A stretch of 64,000 nt of DNA, from NCBI GenBank assembly GCA_002862125.1, contig PHSP01000001.1, positions 992,001 through 1,056,000 of the forward strand. Direction: 5' to 3'. The notes under the pieces were generated by a model that ran no database searches, was not told the origin of the DNA, and saw nothing but the letters and a program-made list of their open reading frames with translations. A program made the translations under genes and the position numbers. Below are positions 55,992-64,000 of the stretch, in pieces. This stretch comes from Methylobacter sp. KS41. GTDB lineage: Bacteria; Pseudomonadota; Gammaproteobacteria; Methylococcales; Methylomonadaceae. Every line of letters begins with the position of its first letter. The first letter of the stretch is position 1.

Positions 55992-56386
55992 GTGTCAGAC
56001 TTATCCTCATCATGCTTGCCCTGAGCGAAGTCGAAGGGCTTATCCAAATCACTCAGCAACTCTGCAACGCGCATACCCGTATCAAATGAATCGTCATAGT
56101 AAAAGCGCAACTCTGAAATATGCCTTAAGCGCATTCGTTTTGCCAATTCATGACGAATCACAGGAGCCAATTCATTTAACAATTTGACATTGGCGCGCTT
56201 GCCCTCCTCATCAGCGTTTAAAACAGTGATATACACCTTTGCAACAGCAAGGTCTTTAGTGACTGCAACTTCATTGATAGTAATAAAACCCAATCTGGAA
56301 TCATCAATATCCCGCTGCAGAATTAACGAAAGCTCTTTCTGCATCTGCGATGAAACGCGGGCATTACGACCAAATTCTTTTGCCAT
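55988..56386 (-). CDS. rbfA: Ribosome-binding factor A
   Basis: The product has 132 residues with the KH-like core (RVSSQMQKELSLILQRDIDD, VTKDLAVAKVYITVL, RHISELRFYYDDSFDTGMRV). It assists late 30S maturation. The C-terminus contains 13 residues (KPFDFAQGKHDED) encoded by a palindromic repeat inserted in frame. It starts four bases after infB. Confidence 0.96.
   Translation of the reverse strand: MAKEFGRNARVSSQMQKELSLILQRDIDDSRLGFITINEVAVTKDLAVAKVYITVLNADEEGKRANVKLLNELAPVIRHELAKRMRLRHISELRFYYDDSFDTGMRVAELLSDLDKPFDFAQGKHDEDKSDT
56000..56045. repeat. Palindromic repeat inserted in rbfA
   Basis: The repeat core GCCCTGAGCGAAGTCGAAGG is at 56018-56037. CTTATCC stands at 56000-56006 and again at 56039-56045, exactly 39 bases apart. 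Removing 39 bases would leave rbfA in frame. Confidence 0.8.
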
Positions 56387-56390
56387 GAAA

Positions 56391-59060
56391 TTACAGCTCC
56401 CGCTTGATTTCTATACGTTCAAACACTTCGATTTGATCGCCGACTTTAACATCGTTGTAATTTTTTACCCCAATGCCACATTCCATACCCATCTTAACTT
56501 CGGCGGCATCGTCTTTAAAGCGGCGCAAAGATTCCAATTGGCCTTCAAATATAACCACGTTTTCACGCAGTACGCGAATAGGCAGATTTCTCCTGACAAT
56601 GCCGTCAATAACCATACAGCCGGCAATCGCACCGTATTTTGGCGACCGGAATACGTCGCGGACTTCAGCGAGACCAACAATTTGCTCTTTAATTTCCGGC
56701 GCCAGCATGCCGCTGATTGCTTTCTTGACTTCATCTATTGCGTCATAGATCACGCTGTAATAATGCAGATCGATGTTTTTTTCTTCAATCAGCTTTCTGG
56801 CTGTTGCATCTGCCCGGACATTAAAGCCCATTAGAATCGCACCCGAAGCTAATGCCAGGTTAGCGTCACCTTCATTAATACCGCCAACGCCGCCAAAAAC
56901 AACCTTAACTTCCACTTCTTCATTTGATAACCCGACCAGCGAACCGCGTAACGCTTCCAAACTGCCTTGCACATCGGTTTTGATAACCAGATTTACGCTG
57001 GCAAGTTCGCCTGTCGCCATTCTGGAAAATACCTCATCCAATTTGGAAGCCTGTTGTGCGGCATATTTGGTAAATTTTTTGCGGTCTTCGCGGTGTTTTG
57101 CCAGGTCTTTCGCAATACGTTCGTTTTGCACCACGAGGAATTCATCACCAGCATTAGGCGTACCTGACAAGCCAAGAATTTCAACCGGCGCACAAGGGCC
57201 TGCTTCTTTGATAGCCTTGCCGTTCTCGTTAAACATTGCCCGGACGCGGCCGTATTCCTGACCGCACAACACCATTTGGCCGTTTTCCAGAGTGCCTTTT
57301 TGAATCAGTACCGTTGCCACGGCGCCACGGCCTTTATCAAGCCTTGATTCAATTACGATACCCGATGCCGGACCTTCGACAGGCGCAGTCAATTCCAGAA
57401 TTTCAGTCTGAACGATTAATGCCTCGATTAAATCATCGATACCTTCACCGGTTTTTGCCGAAATTTTGAGGAATTGCACATCGCCTCCCCACTCCTCTGC
57501 CAGAACATTTATGACCGAAAGCTCTTGCATCACTTTTTCAGGATTGGCATCAGGCTTGTCGATTTTATTAATTGCCACGATAATCGGCACATTGGCAGCC
57601 CTTGCGTGCTCAACAGCCTCTTTGGTTTGCGGCATCACACCGTCATCCGCGGCAACAACAACAATAACTACGTCGGTTATGTCGGCGCCTCTGGCTCTCA
57701 TGGCAGTGAAGGCGGCATGACCGGGCGTGTCTAAAAAGGTTACCGATCCGTGATCGGTTTTTACCTGATAAGCGCCGATATGCTGAGTAATTCCCCCCGC
57801 TTCGCCGGCGGCAACACGCGTTTTACGAATATAATCCAACAACGAAGTTTTACCGTGGTCGACGTGCCCCATGATGGTAACAATGGGCGCGCGCGGCAAT
57901 TCAACCCGATCTTCTTCTATCTGCGCTTCAGCCAGCATTTCCTGCTCAAGATCATCATCACTCTGCATGATGGCTTTATGACCCATTTCCTCGACCAAAA
58001 TGGCCGCCGTCTCCTGATCTATGCTCTGATTGATGGTCGCCATTATGCCTAGCTTCATCAACTGCTTGATTACCAGAGCCGCCTTGACGCTCATTTTCTG
58101 GGCAAGATCGGATACCAGAATCATTTCCGGTATAGTAACCTCTTTCACTATGGGCGCAACCGGCATCTCAAATTGATGCTTACTGTCAGATTGCACATTG
58201 AGACGTTGATTTAGCTTGCCTTTTTTCTTGCCTTTTTTAACATCCTTACCTGATAAGCGCGGGCTTTCTTCCTGCTTTTTCCTATGCAGGGTTTCCTGCT
58301 TTACCGCCGCTTGCTGCCTTACCTTGTCGGCATTTTTTTTGATGGATTCTTCAAGCCGGCGTTCTTTTTCTTGCTGCTTTTTTCTAGCCTCATCCACTTC
58401 CTTGGTTTTGATCGATTTTTCCTGTTTTATTTTCTTTTCTTCCTTTATCTTTAAAGCTTCAAATTTAGCTTCGGATTCAATTTCCTCGTCAGGTTCAGCC
58501 TGGATTTGTGACTCAACTTCTGCTACTGCAACGGATTGAATTTCAGGTTCGGGTATCGGCTCAACTGAAACCGGTTCTGATACAGGGATTTCTTCCCTGG
58601 AAACCTGTTCAATTACGCCCGGTTTATCTTCAGCAGGCTGAAGAATTTCTCCTTGCGCCAGAGTCACATCCTCCTTTTGTTTCGGCTCGACCGGAACAGG
58701 CGCCGCCAGCTCTTCTTTCTTTTGTAACTCAGAATCCGCTGTTTCACTGCGTTTTATATAAGTCTTCTTTTTACGGACTTCAACGCTGATCGTTTTGGTT
58801 GAGCTACCGGGCAGGCTCGCCTGCTTGATTTCCGTCACTTTTCTGCGTTCCAAAGTCACGCGCTTGGGCGAACTGCTGGCTTCGCCCTCAGCTTTGCCAT
58901 GCCGTTTACGCAAGTGCGCTAGCAATTGCATCTTTTCATCTTCATTAATCACATCATCAGGGGTGCTCGCAGATAAACCTGCTTCTTTTAGCTGCTCTAA
59001 TAATCGTTCCAGAGGTATTTTTACTATCTCCGCTAATTGCCGTACTGTTTTATCGCTCAT
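56391..59060 (-). CDS. infB: Translation initiation factor IF-2
   Basis: The product has 889 residues. The N-terminal IF2N domain ([20 protein letters not shown]) is followed by a long Lys/Glu linker (about 150-270), a second IF2N, and the GTPase core with [25 protein letters not shown] and NKIDKP. Domains 2-4 end at [16 protein letters not shown]. It positions initiator tRNA on the 30S subunit. It lies in the nusA-infB-rbfA-truB operon. Confidence 0.98.
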   Translation of the reverse strand: MSDKTVRQLAEIVKIPLERLLEQLKEAGLSASTPDDVINEDEKMQLLAHLRKRHGKAEGEASSSPKRVTLERRKVTEIKQASLPGSSTKTISVEVRKKKTYIKRSETADSELQKKEELAAPVPVEPKQKEDVTLAQGEILQPAEDKPGVIEQVSREEIPVSEPVSVEPIPEPEIQSVAVAEVESQIQAEPDEEIESEAKFEALKIKEEKKIKQEKSIKTKEVDEARKKQQEKERRLEESIKKNADKVRQQAAVKQETLHRKKQEESPRLSGKDVKKGKKKGKLNQRLNVQSDSKHQFEMPVAPIVKEVTIPEMILVSDLAQKMSVKAALVIKQLMKLGIMATINQSIDQETAAILVEEMGHKAIMQSDDDLEQEMLAEAQIEEDRVELPRAPIVTIMGHVDHGKTSLLDYIRKTRVAAGEAGGITQHIGAYQVKTDHGSVTFLDTPGHAAFTAMRARGADITDVVIVVVAADDGVMPQTKEAVEHARAANVPIIVAINKIDKPDANPEKVMQELSVINVLAEEWGGDVQFLKISAKTGEGIDDLIEALIVQTEILELTAPVEGPASGIVIESRLDKGRGAVATVLIQKGTLENGQMVLCGQEYGRVRAMFNENGKAIKEAGPCAPVEILGLSGTPNAGDEFLVVQNERIAKDLAKHREDRKKFTKYAAQQASKLDEVFSRMATGELASVNLVIKTDVQGSLEALRGSLVGLSNEEVEVKVVFGGVGGINEGDANLALASGAILMGFNVRADATARKLIEEKNIDLHYYSVIYDAIDEVKKAISGMLAPEIKEQIVGLAEVRDVFRSPKYGAIAGCMVIDGIVRRNLPIRVLRENVVIFEGQLESLRRFKDDAAEVKMGMECGIGVKNYNDVKVGDQIEVFERIEIKREL

Positions 59061-59074
59061 CTTTAACCCCTTAC

Positions 59075-60589
59075 CTACTCGCTATGTGCCTCGGCAAACC
59101 AAGGCTCGCGCGCCTTCATAATTAACTTTGCCGCCCGCTCTTCATTCATGCCTGAAAAATTCAATAAATCATCAACCGATTGCTCCGCCAAATCATCCAT
59201 TGTTATGATGCCCTGACTAGCCAGATCATAAGCCAGATCGGTATCCATGCCCTCCATTTTCAGCAGATCCTCCGCCGGCTCCGCTGACTCTATTTTTTCT
59301 TCCAGTGCAATAGCGCTAATCAACAAGGCGTCTTTTGCCCGGCTTCTTAATTCATTAACCAAATCCTCATCAAATCCTTCGATTTCGAGCATTTCACTGA
59401 CGGGAACATAGGCAATCTCTTCGACGCTAATAAAGCCCACTTCAGCCAAAATCAAAGCTATATCCTCATCAACATCCAATTGATCGATGAATAACTGCTT
59501 TATCTTGCCTACTTCAGCTTCAGCGTGCTGCTCTGCTTTGGACGCATCAATAACATTCAACTCCCAACCGGTTAACTGGCTCGCCAGACGTACATTTTGA
59601 CCGCCGCGGCCGATTGCCTGAGACAGGTTATCCGAGTTTACCGCCAAATCCATACTATGCTTGTCTTCGTCGACAACGATGGACTGAATTTCAGCCGGTG
59701 ACATGGCGTTTATTACAAATTGAGCCTCGCTTGGATTCCAAAGGATAATGTCGACACGCTCGCCAGCCAGTTCATTGGTAACCGACTGTACTCTCGATCC
59801 TCTCATACCCACGCAAGCGCCCACTGGATCCAGCCTGGGATCATTGCTCTTGACTGCTAACTTCGCCCTGGAACCAGGATCTCGCGCCGCGCCTATCACA
59901 GAAATCAAACCCTCGCCCACTTCAGGCACTTCCAGACGAAATAAGGCTATTAGTAATTCCGGAGCGGTGCGGCTCACAAACAATTGCGGCCCACGCGATT
60001 CTAATCGCACATCTTTTAAATATCCTCTGATCCGGTCGCCAATGCGGACCGCCTCGCGCGGAATCATATCTTCCCTGGCAATATAGGCTTCCACATTGCC
60101 ACCCAGATCCAAATAAACGCTGCCTTTTTCGATGCGCTTTACAATGCCGGTAATAAGCTCGCCTATACGGCTTGTATAGGCTTCAACAATTTTTCTGCGT
60201 TCAGCTTCTCTGACTTTATGAATAATAACCTGCTTGGCGGTTTGAGCGGAAATACGCCCGAAATCGACGGATTCAATTTCTTCTTCCACCACATCGCCAA
60301 TTTGAATATCCGGATTATCCAGTCTGGCGACTTCCAGCAGAACCTGGGTTGTTGGAAACTCCACGTCACCGTCACAAGTTGGATTAACATCAACGACATC
60401 CCATTGTCTATAAGTAGCGTAATCCCCCGTTTTTCTGTCAATAGCAACACGCGCCTTGATTTGATTGGCGTGACGCTTTATCGTAGCGGCTTCTAATGCT
60501 GATTCTATTGCCTGAAAAACGATTTCCTTTTCAATTTCTCTTTCATTAGAAAAAACCTCCACCACTAACAAAATCTCTTTATTTGCCAC
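59075..60589 (-). CDS. nusA: Transcription factor NusA
   Basis: The product has 504 residues from a GTG at 60589 (reads [16 protein letters not shown]), with AAGGAGG five bases upstream; a TTG further up is not needed. The NusA N-domain, S1 ([20 protein letters not shown]), two KH domains ([40 protein letters not shown]) and two C-terminal acidic repeats are present. It controls pausing, termination and antitermination. It overlaps rimP by 11 bases. Confidence 0.97.
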   Translation of the reverse strand: MANKEILLVVEVFSNEREIEKEIVFQAIESALEAATIKRHANQIKARVAIDRKTGDYATYRQWDVVDVNPTCDGDVEFPTTQVLLEVARLDNPDIQIGDVVEEEIESVDFGRISAQTAKQVIIHKVREAERRKIVEAYTSRIGELITGIVKRIEKGSVYLDLGGNVEAYIAREDMIPREAVRIGDRIRGYLKDVRLESRGPQLFVSRTAPELLIALFRLEVPEVGEGLISVIGAARDPGSRAKLAVKSNDPRLDPVGACVGMRGSRVQSVTNELAGERVDIILWNPSEAQFVINAMSPAEIQSIVVDEDKHSMDLAVNSDNLSQAIGRGGQNVRLASQLTGWELNVIDASKAEQHAEAEVGKIKQLFIDQLDVDEDIALILAEVGFISVEEIAYVPVSEMLEIEGFDEDLVNELRSRAKDALLISAIALEEKIESAEPAEDLLKMEGMDTDLAYDLASQGIITMDDLAEQSVDDLLNFSGMNEERAAKLIMKAREPWFAEAHSE

Positions 60590-61064
60590 TGCGGCCTCCT
60601 TTTTCAATTAAGTATTCAGGCACCAAACGCGCCTTACTCATGGCGTTAAACGGCACCTCATAAATCTGATCACCTTCCTGAAGCGTAATAACGTCGCCTT
60701 CAACTTTTTTAATCAGACCGGTAATTTTTCTCCGGCCATCTATTGCTTTAAATAGATTAACCACTACCATTTCGCCGGCAAACTGTTCAAACTGACTTAC
60801 TTTAAAGAGCGGTCTGTCCGCGCCAGGTGAAGAAATTTCTAATTGATAATTACCCTGGATCGGATCTTCCACATCCAGGACACCGCTGATTTGATGACTG
60901 ACTTTAGAACAGTCGTCGACCAGGATTCCATTTTCACTATCAATATAAATTCTTAAGCATCCATGTTTAGGGTGCGGATTAAAGTCAATGCCGACACATT
61001 CATACCCTAAACCTTCAACAATTGGCTCGATTAAGTTTACCAAATGCTCAGGAGCCTGTTTCAT
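60579..61064 (-). CDS. rimP: Ribosome maturation factor RimP
   Basis: The product has 161 residues from the ATG at 61064, with GAGG five bases upstream; a longer frame to 61121 would enter a terminator hairpin. The motifs GYECVGIDFNPHPKHGCLRI and VDDCSKVSHQISGVLDVEDP are typical. It aids 30S assembly and heads the nusA operon. Confidence 0.94.
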   Translation of the reverse strand: MKQAPEHLVNLIEPIVEGLGYECVGIDFNPHPKHGCLRIYIDSENGILVDDCSKVSHQISGVLDVEDPIQGNYQLEISSPGADRPLFKVSQFEQFAGEMVVVNLFKAIDGRRKITGLIKKVEGDVITLQEGDQIYEVPFNAMSKARLVPEYLIEKGGRSGK

Positions 61065-61087
61065 CGTTTCCTCGCTTATTTTCGCAC

Positions 61088-61111
61088 AAAAAAAAAGAGC
61101 CAAGGGCTCTT
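61088..61111 (-). terminator. Terminator hairpin in the rimP leader
   Basis: On the minus strand AAGAGCC-CTT-GGCTCTT is followed by eight T. It lies between the tRNA gene and rimP, so it may attenuate read-through from the tRNA promoter. Confidence 0.8.
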
Positions 61112-61162
61112 CCATTAACAATCTAATTTTAAGCTTCCCACAAACCGGAGCCCAGAAAATAA

Positions 61163-61184
61163 AAAAACCCCAAAACGGGGTTCT
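61163..61184 (-). terminator. Terminator after tRNA-fMet
   Basis: On the minus strand AACCCC-GTTTT-GGGGTT is followed by a T run, directly after the tRNA 3' end. Confidence 0.85.
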
Positions 61185-61190
61185 AAAATA

Positions 61191-61267
<77 letters not shown>

Positions 61268-61366
61268 ATTGATCGTTGCTATTATATGACCTAATCAAAA
61301 TTAAGCAAGTTATTTATGCAGCAAAAACCAATATTCTGCTCCCAATACATACCAAATTGACCTGGG

Positions 61367-62293
61367 TTAGCCTTTTATAATGGAAAGCAGCATTTTTACA
61401 CTGCCCCACGAAAAAGATTCAAAAAGTGAAGGTAAAAAAGAAGCTATTGCTTGCCCATGTTGACCACGCTTTATTAGCGCAGCCGCCAAATCAAATCTGG
61501 CATTCAACATCAGCAATAAAAAACCCTTCCTGACAGGAGCAGGCGCGTTTTTTAGCTCGTCTTTCAAGGAAGATAAAGTTTCTACTGTGCTAATTTGCGC
61601 TCTCACAACATCTGAACGAATCAAACCCGAGTCATGCACATAATAAACTCCCATGGGATTGCAGGTAACCCCGGCTTTACTGCTATTAGCGCATAATCGG
61701 ATAAGTAGATGCACATCTTCCGCAATGCTGAATTGACGGGAAAATCCGCCTAAAACAAGAAACTTTTCTCTTGGCAAACTTAATGTCAGGGTATGCCCAA
61801 AATAGGCTGGAATTAACCCACCCATTTCAGTCACGCCGAACAGAACGCTGCCTTGCTCATCCGCGGCAGCCAGAGTTTTCAGCCCAAAAGCCGTGGATTC
61901 AATAGAGCGCCTGATAATACTGCCATCTGCGCGGCCATAGTGATAATCTCCCGTTAAGAAATCGATATCCGGATTTTTCCGCAATAACCCGGCATGCCAA
62001 CATAATCGTTGCGGATAATACCAGTCATCGGCATCAAGAAATGTCAACCAATCGCCACGAGCCAGTTCCGCCCCTTTATTTCTGGCGCTTGAAACACCGG
62101 AATTCTTCTGAAAATGGTAGCGTATTTTGTCCCCGTAACGGCTTACGACTGCAGACGTATCATCAGTTGAGCCATCGTCAACAATAATAATTTCATAAGC
62201 GGCATAAGATTGCGCCAGGACTGAATCTATTGCTTTCGAAAGCGTAGCCCCTGAATTATAAGCAGCAATAATTACCGAAAATTTCGGGTTCAT
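61367..62293 (-). CDS. Family 2 glycosyltransferase
   Basis: The product has 308 residues from the ATG at 62293 (MNPKFSVIIAAYNSGATL); in-frame starts further up at 62317 and 62365 are possible. It is a GT-A fold with VDDGSTDDT, SGVSSARNKGAELARGDWL and the metal-binding FLDADDW. It likely adds a sugar to a surface polysaccharide or glycan. It is divergent from the CapK-like gene, suggesting an exopolysaccharide locus continuing beyond the window. Confidence 0.92.
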   Translation of the reverse strand: MNPKFSVIIAAYNSGATLSKAIDSVLAQSYAAYEIIIVDDGSTDDTSAVVSRYGDKIRYHFQKNSGVSSARNKGAELARGDWLTFLDADDWYYPQRLCWHAGLLRKNPDIDFLTGDYHYGRADGSIIRRSIESTAFGLKTLAAADEQGSVLFGVTEMGGLIPAYFGHTLTLSLPREKFLVLGGFSRQFSIAEDVHLLIRLCANSSKAGVTCNPMGVYYVHDSGLIRSDVVRAQISTVETLSSLKDELKNAPAPVRKGFLLLMLNARFDLAAALIKRGQHGQAIASFLPSLFESFSWGSVKMLLSIIKG

Positions 62294-62687
62294 CGAAAAT
62301 TGTGACTCACCAATCATCCTGTAGAAAACCTCAATTAAGTAGACAAAGTAGCAATGGATTGCCACGCGAAAAAAAAGGCTTTTTCATACCAACAACCGTG
62401 CTTTTCCACATCTCATGCAAATCGCATTTAATTCTTGTATCGCTGTAAATCAGCTTCAACATATCAAAAATTACTGCCGGCAGCTAACATATTGTTGTTT
62501 GCTGAAAAAAATAGTTTCTTTGAGCTATAATTCTTTAACTTCAAATCAGGCCAGATCTGAAATAAGTCCTTAAATGCCATTCCTGCTAAAATTAGCCCGG
62601 CATTTTGAGTTACGTTGACAACATCATGAGCATTGCTTGACCCCCAATCACTTGAGCTATTGATTTCCAAATAACCGCTAACTCTTT
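62294..62687. other. Divergent intergenic region of the polysaccharide genes
   Basis: It should hold both promoters. A minus-strand open frame at 62464-62670 has no recognisable features. No RNA gene or repeat is apparent. Confidence 0.4.
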
Positions 62688-64000
62688 ATGAATCCATTTA
62701 TCTCACGGCAACTGATTTACCCTCTACAAGAAAAATTTTTAAACAGGCCGACGTTTTCTTATTTAGAGGATCTGGAAAAAACCCAATGGTATTCAAGACT
62801 CGAAATTAAAGAGCTACAATTGCAAAAGCTTCAAACTCTTTTGAAAACCGCCAGAAAGCACAGCCCATGGCATGCCAGCCGCATTGAAAACTCAGGTATT
62901 AATTTTGATAATTTAACCTTTGACGCTTTTAAGAAACTACCAACCATGACCAAGGCGGATGTCCGGCAGCACGGCGATGAAATGGCTTGGCATGGTGTTC
63001 CAGGAGGTTCTTTTCGCTATACAACCGGGGGTTCAAGCGGCCAACCGCTAATCTTTAATTTCGGCAGATATCGTCAAGCCTCGGATGCAGCCGGCCGGAT
63101 TCGCGCCAGACGCTGGTGGGGCGTCAATGTGGGCGATCCTGAAGTTTATTTATGGGGCGCTCCCGTTGAGCTCAATAAAACCGATCTAATAAAAGTAATC
63201 CGGGACCGGCTTCTTAACCAACTGGTTTTAAATGCATTTGAAATGTCGCCGGAAAATATGTCCATTTACTTGACCGCAATACAAAAATTTAAGCCCAAAT
63301 GCATCTATGGCTATGCCAGCAGTATTACGCTATTGGCCAACTTCGCACGCCAAAAAAACCGGCAACTCTCTTTACCCGGTTTAAAAGTAGTTTGCACAAC
63401 CGGAGAACCTCTTTATCCTGAACAGCGCCAATTGATTTCAGAGACTTTTAATGCTCCCGTCGCCAATGAATTTGGGAGCAGGGACATTGGTTTTACCGCG
63501 CATGAAAACAGTCACCAGCAAATGTTATTGATGAGTGAAAGTATTCTCCTTGAAATTCTGGATCATCAAGGTAATCAGGTGATCGCGGGCGAAACAGGCG
63601 AAGCTGTCATGACGGGACTGTGTTCCGAAGCGCAACCTTTCATCCGGTATCGCACCGGCGACATGGTCAAATTATCACCCGATTTTGATAAAGACGGCAG
63701 AGGACTACATGTCATTGAAGATATAGCCGGACGCAACACCGATTTTTTGATTCACTCCAATGGAGCCATCGTTCATGCCTTGGCGGTAATTTATATTCTT
63801 CGCGAAACGGCTGGAGTGGAGCAATTTAAAATTATCCAGCACGCCATCAATGAATTTGAAGTTCAGATCGTTACCAATCCATTTTGGAATCCGGCATCGT
63901 CAAAAACCATTGAAGAAAAATTTAAATCCCGTTTTGGAGGGGAATGTAATACCCATATTCAACTAGTCAATAAAATTCCGCCTGAAGCCTCCGGCAAAAT
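62688..64000 (+). CDS. CapK/PaaK-like adenylate-forming enzyme (3' end outside the window)
   Basis: The first 437 residues are present; the frame is open at the window end. Features of the phenylacetate-CoA-ligase-like family are visible: TTGGSSGQPLIFNF (phosphate-binding loop), YGYASSITLLANFA, VCTTGEPLYPEQRQLISETF and FIRYRTGDMVKL with the ribose-binding Asp. Such CapK relatives accompany capsule and exopolysaccharide genes. The divergent glycosyltransferase supports that role; the substrate is unknown. Confidence 0.9.
   Translation, partial: MNPFISRQLIYPLQEKFLNRPTFSYLEDLEKTQWYSRLEIKELQLQKLQTLLKTARKHSPWHASRIENSGINFDNLTFDAFKKLPTMTKADVRQHGDEMAWHGVPGGSFRYTTGGSSGQPLIFNFGRYRQASDAAGRIRARRWWGVNVGDPEVYLWGAPVELNKTDLIKVIRDRLLNQLVLNAFEMSPENMSIYLTAIQKFKPKCIYGYASSITLLANFARQKNRQLSLPGLKVVCTTGEPLYPEQRQLISETFNAPVANEFGSRDIGFTAHENSHQQMLLMSESILLEILDHQGNQVIAGETGEAVMTGLCSEAQPFIRYRTGDMVKLSPDFDKDGRGLHVIEDIAGRNTDFLIHSNGAIVHALAVIYILRETAGVEQFKIIQHAINEFEVQIVTNPFWNPASSKTIEEKFKSRFGGECNTHIQLVNKIPPEASGK

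Noticed and set aside
62464-62670. 68-residue minus-strand frame
   Set aside because: No motif or ribosome-binding site; lies in the divergent promoter region.

Overview
The window reads as a chromosome segment of a gammaproteobacterium. The right end carries the conserved block tRNA-fMet - rimP - nusA - infB - rbfA - truB - rpsO - pnp in one direction, as in E. coli, and glnS, cysG, argG and truA are all of gammaproteobacterial type. Moderate GC, multidrug-type export operons, a quinol NO reductase, many small cytochromes and abundant palindromic repeats fit a methanotroph-like lineage (Methylococcales). That assignment is an inference: no methane-oxidation gene is present here.

Layout. (1) 0.1-8.2 kb: a three-gene operon encoding a 1372-residue membrane protein with an internal class-II glutamine-amidotransferase domain and a SIS-like sugar-isomerase domain, a HEAT-repeat membrane protein, and an outer-membrane-factor lipoprotein. 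I know of no described system with this composition; it is my first candidate for something new. (2) 8.2-9.9 kb: a small exported protein and an Amt ammonium channel. (3) 10.1-17.0 kb: an EmrAB/TolC-like tripartite efflux operon with an extra lipoprotein gene, divergent from a LysR regulator. The LysR promoter with an ATC-N9-GAT operator is repeated in inverted orientation 1.3 kb away, in front of a cytochrome gene. (4) 17.6-26.9 kb: a redox and NO-stress cluster with a cytochrome c made of three near-identical 104-residue units, a flavin reductase, DUF488, a cupin, a quinol NO reductase, a MOSC protein, an HPP-CBS membrane protein, a [2Fe-2S] flavoreductase and a truncated haemoglobin.

(5) 27-32.3 kb: a mobile-element zone with an intact IS1182-type element (6-bp target duplication), two wrecked IS6-type elements and a GGDEF/EAL-like gene between them. 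(6) 32.4-37.6 kb: a chromosomal integron. The integrase gene intI points right and the cassettes read left from attI. The array holds a short protein with a probable AUA start, an ORF-less cassette with a long hairpin, a two-gene unit (soluble protein plus four-helix membrane protein), brnTA and a tryptophan-rich 52-residue protein. I could identify three attC sites. The array has been invaded by a REP/RAYT element whose transposase is frameshifted. ccdAB follows intI.

(7) 38.3-51.6 kb: ordinary housekeeping and envelope genes (YkuD, truA, DUF2231, msrAB, NTF2-like, glnS, TusA-like, cysG, cytochrome c, argG, PstS-like), with a 161-bp MITE flanked by CTAG and another IS6 scrap. (8) 52.4-61.3 kb: the transcription/translation operon, with a probable regulatory hairpin in the pnp leader and a 13-codon repeat insertion in the rbfA tail. 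(9) 61.4-64 kb: a family 2 glycosyltransferase and, divergent from it, a CapK/PaaK-like adenylate-forming enzyme that runs off the window.
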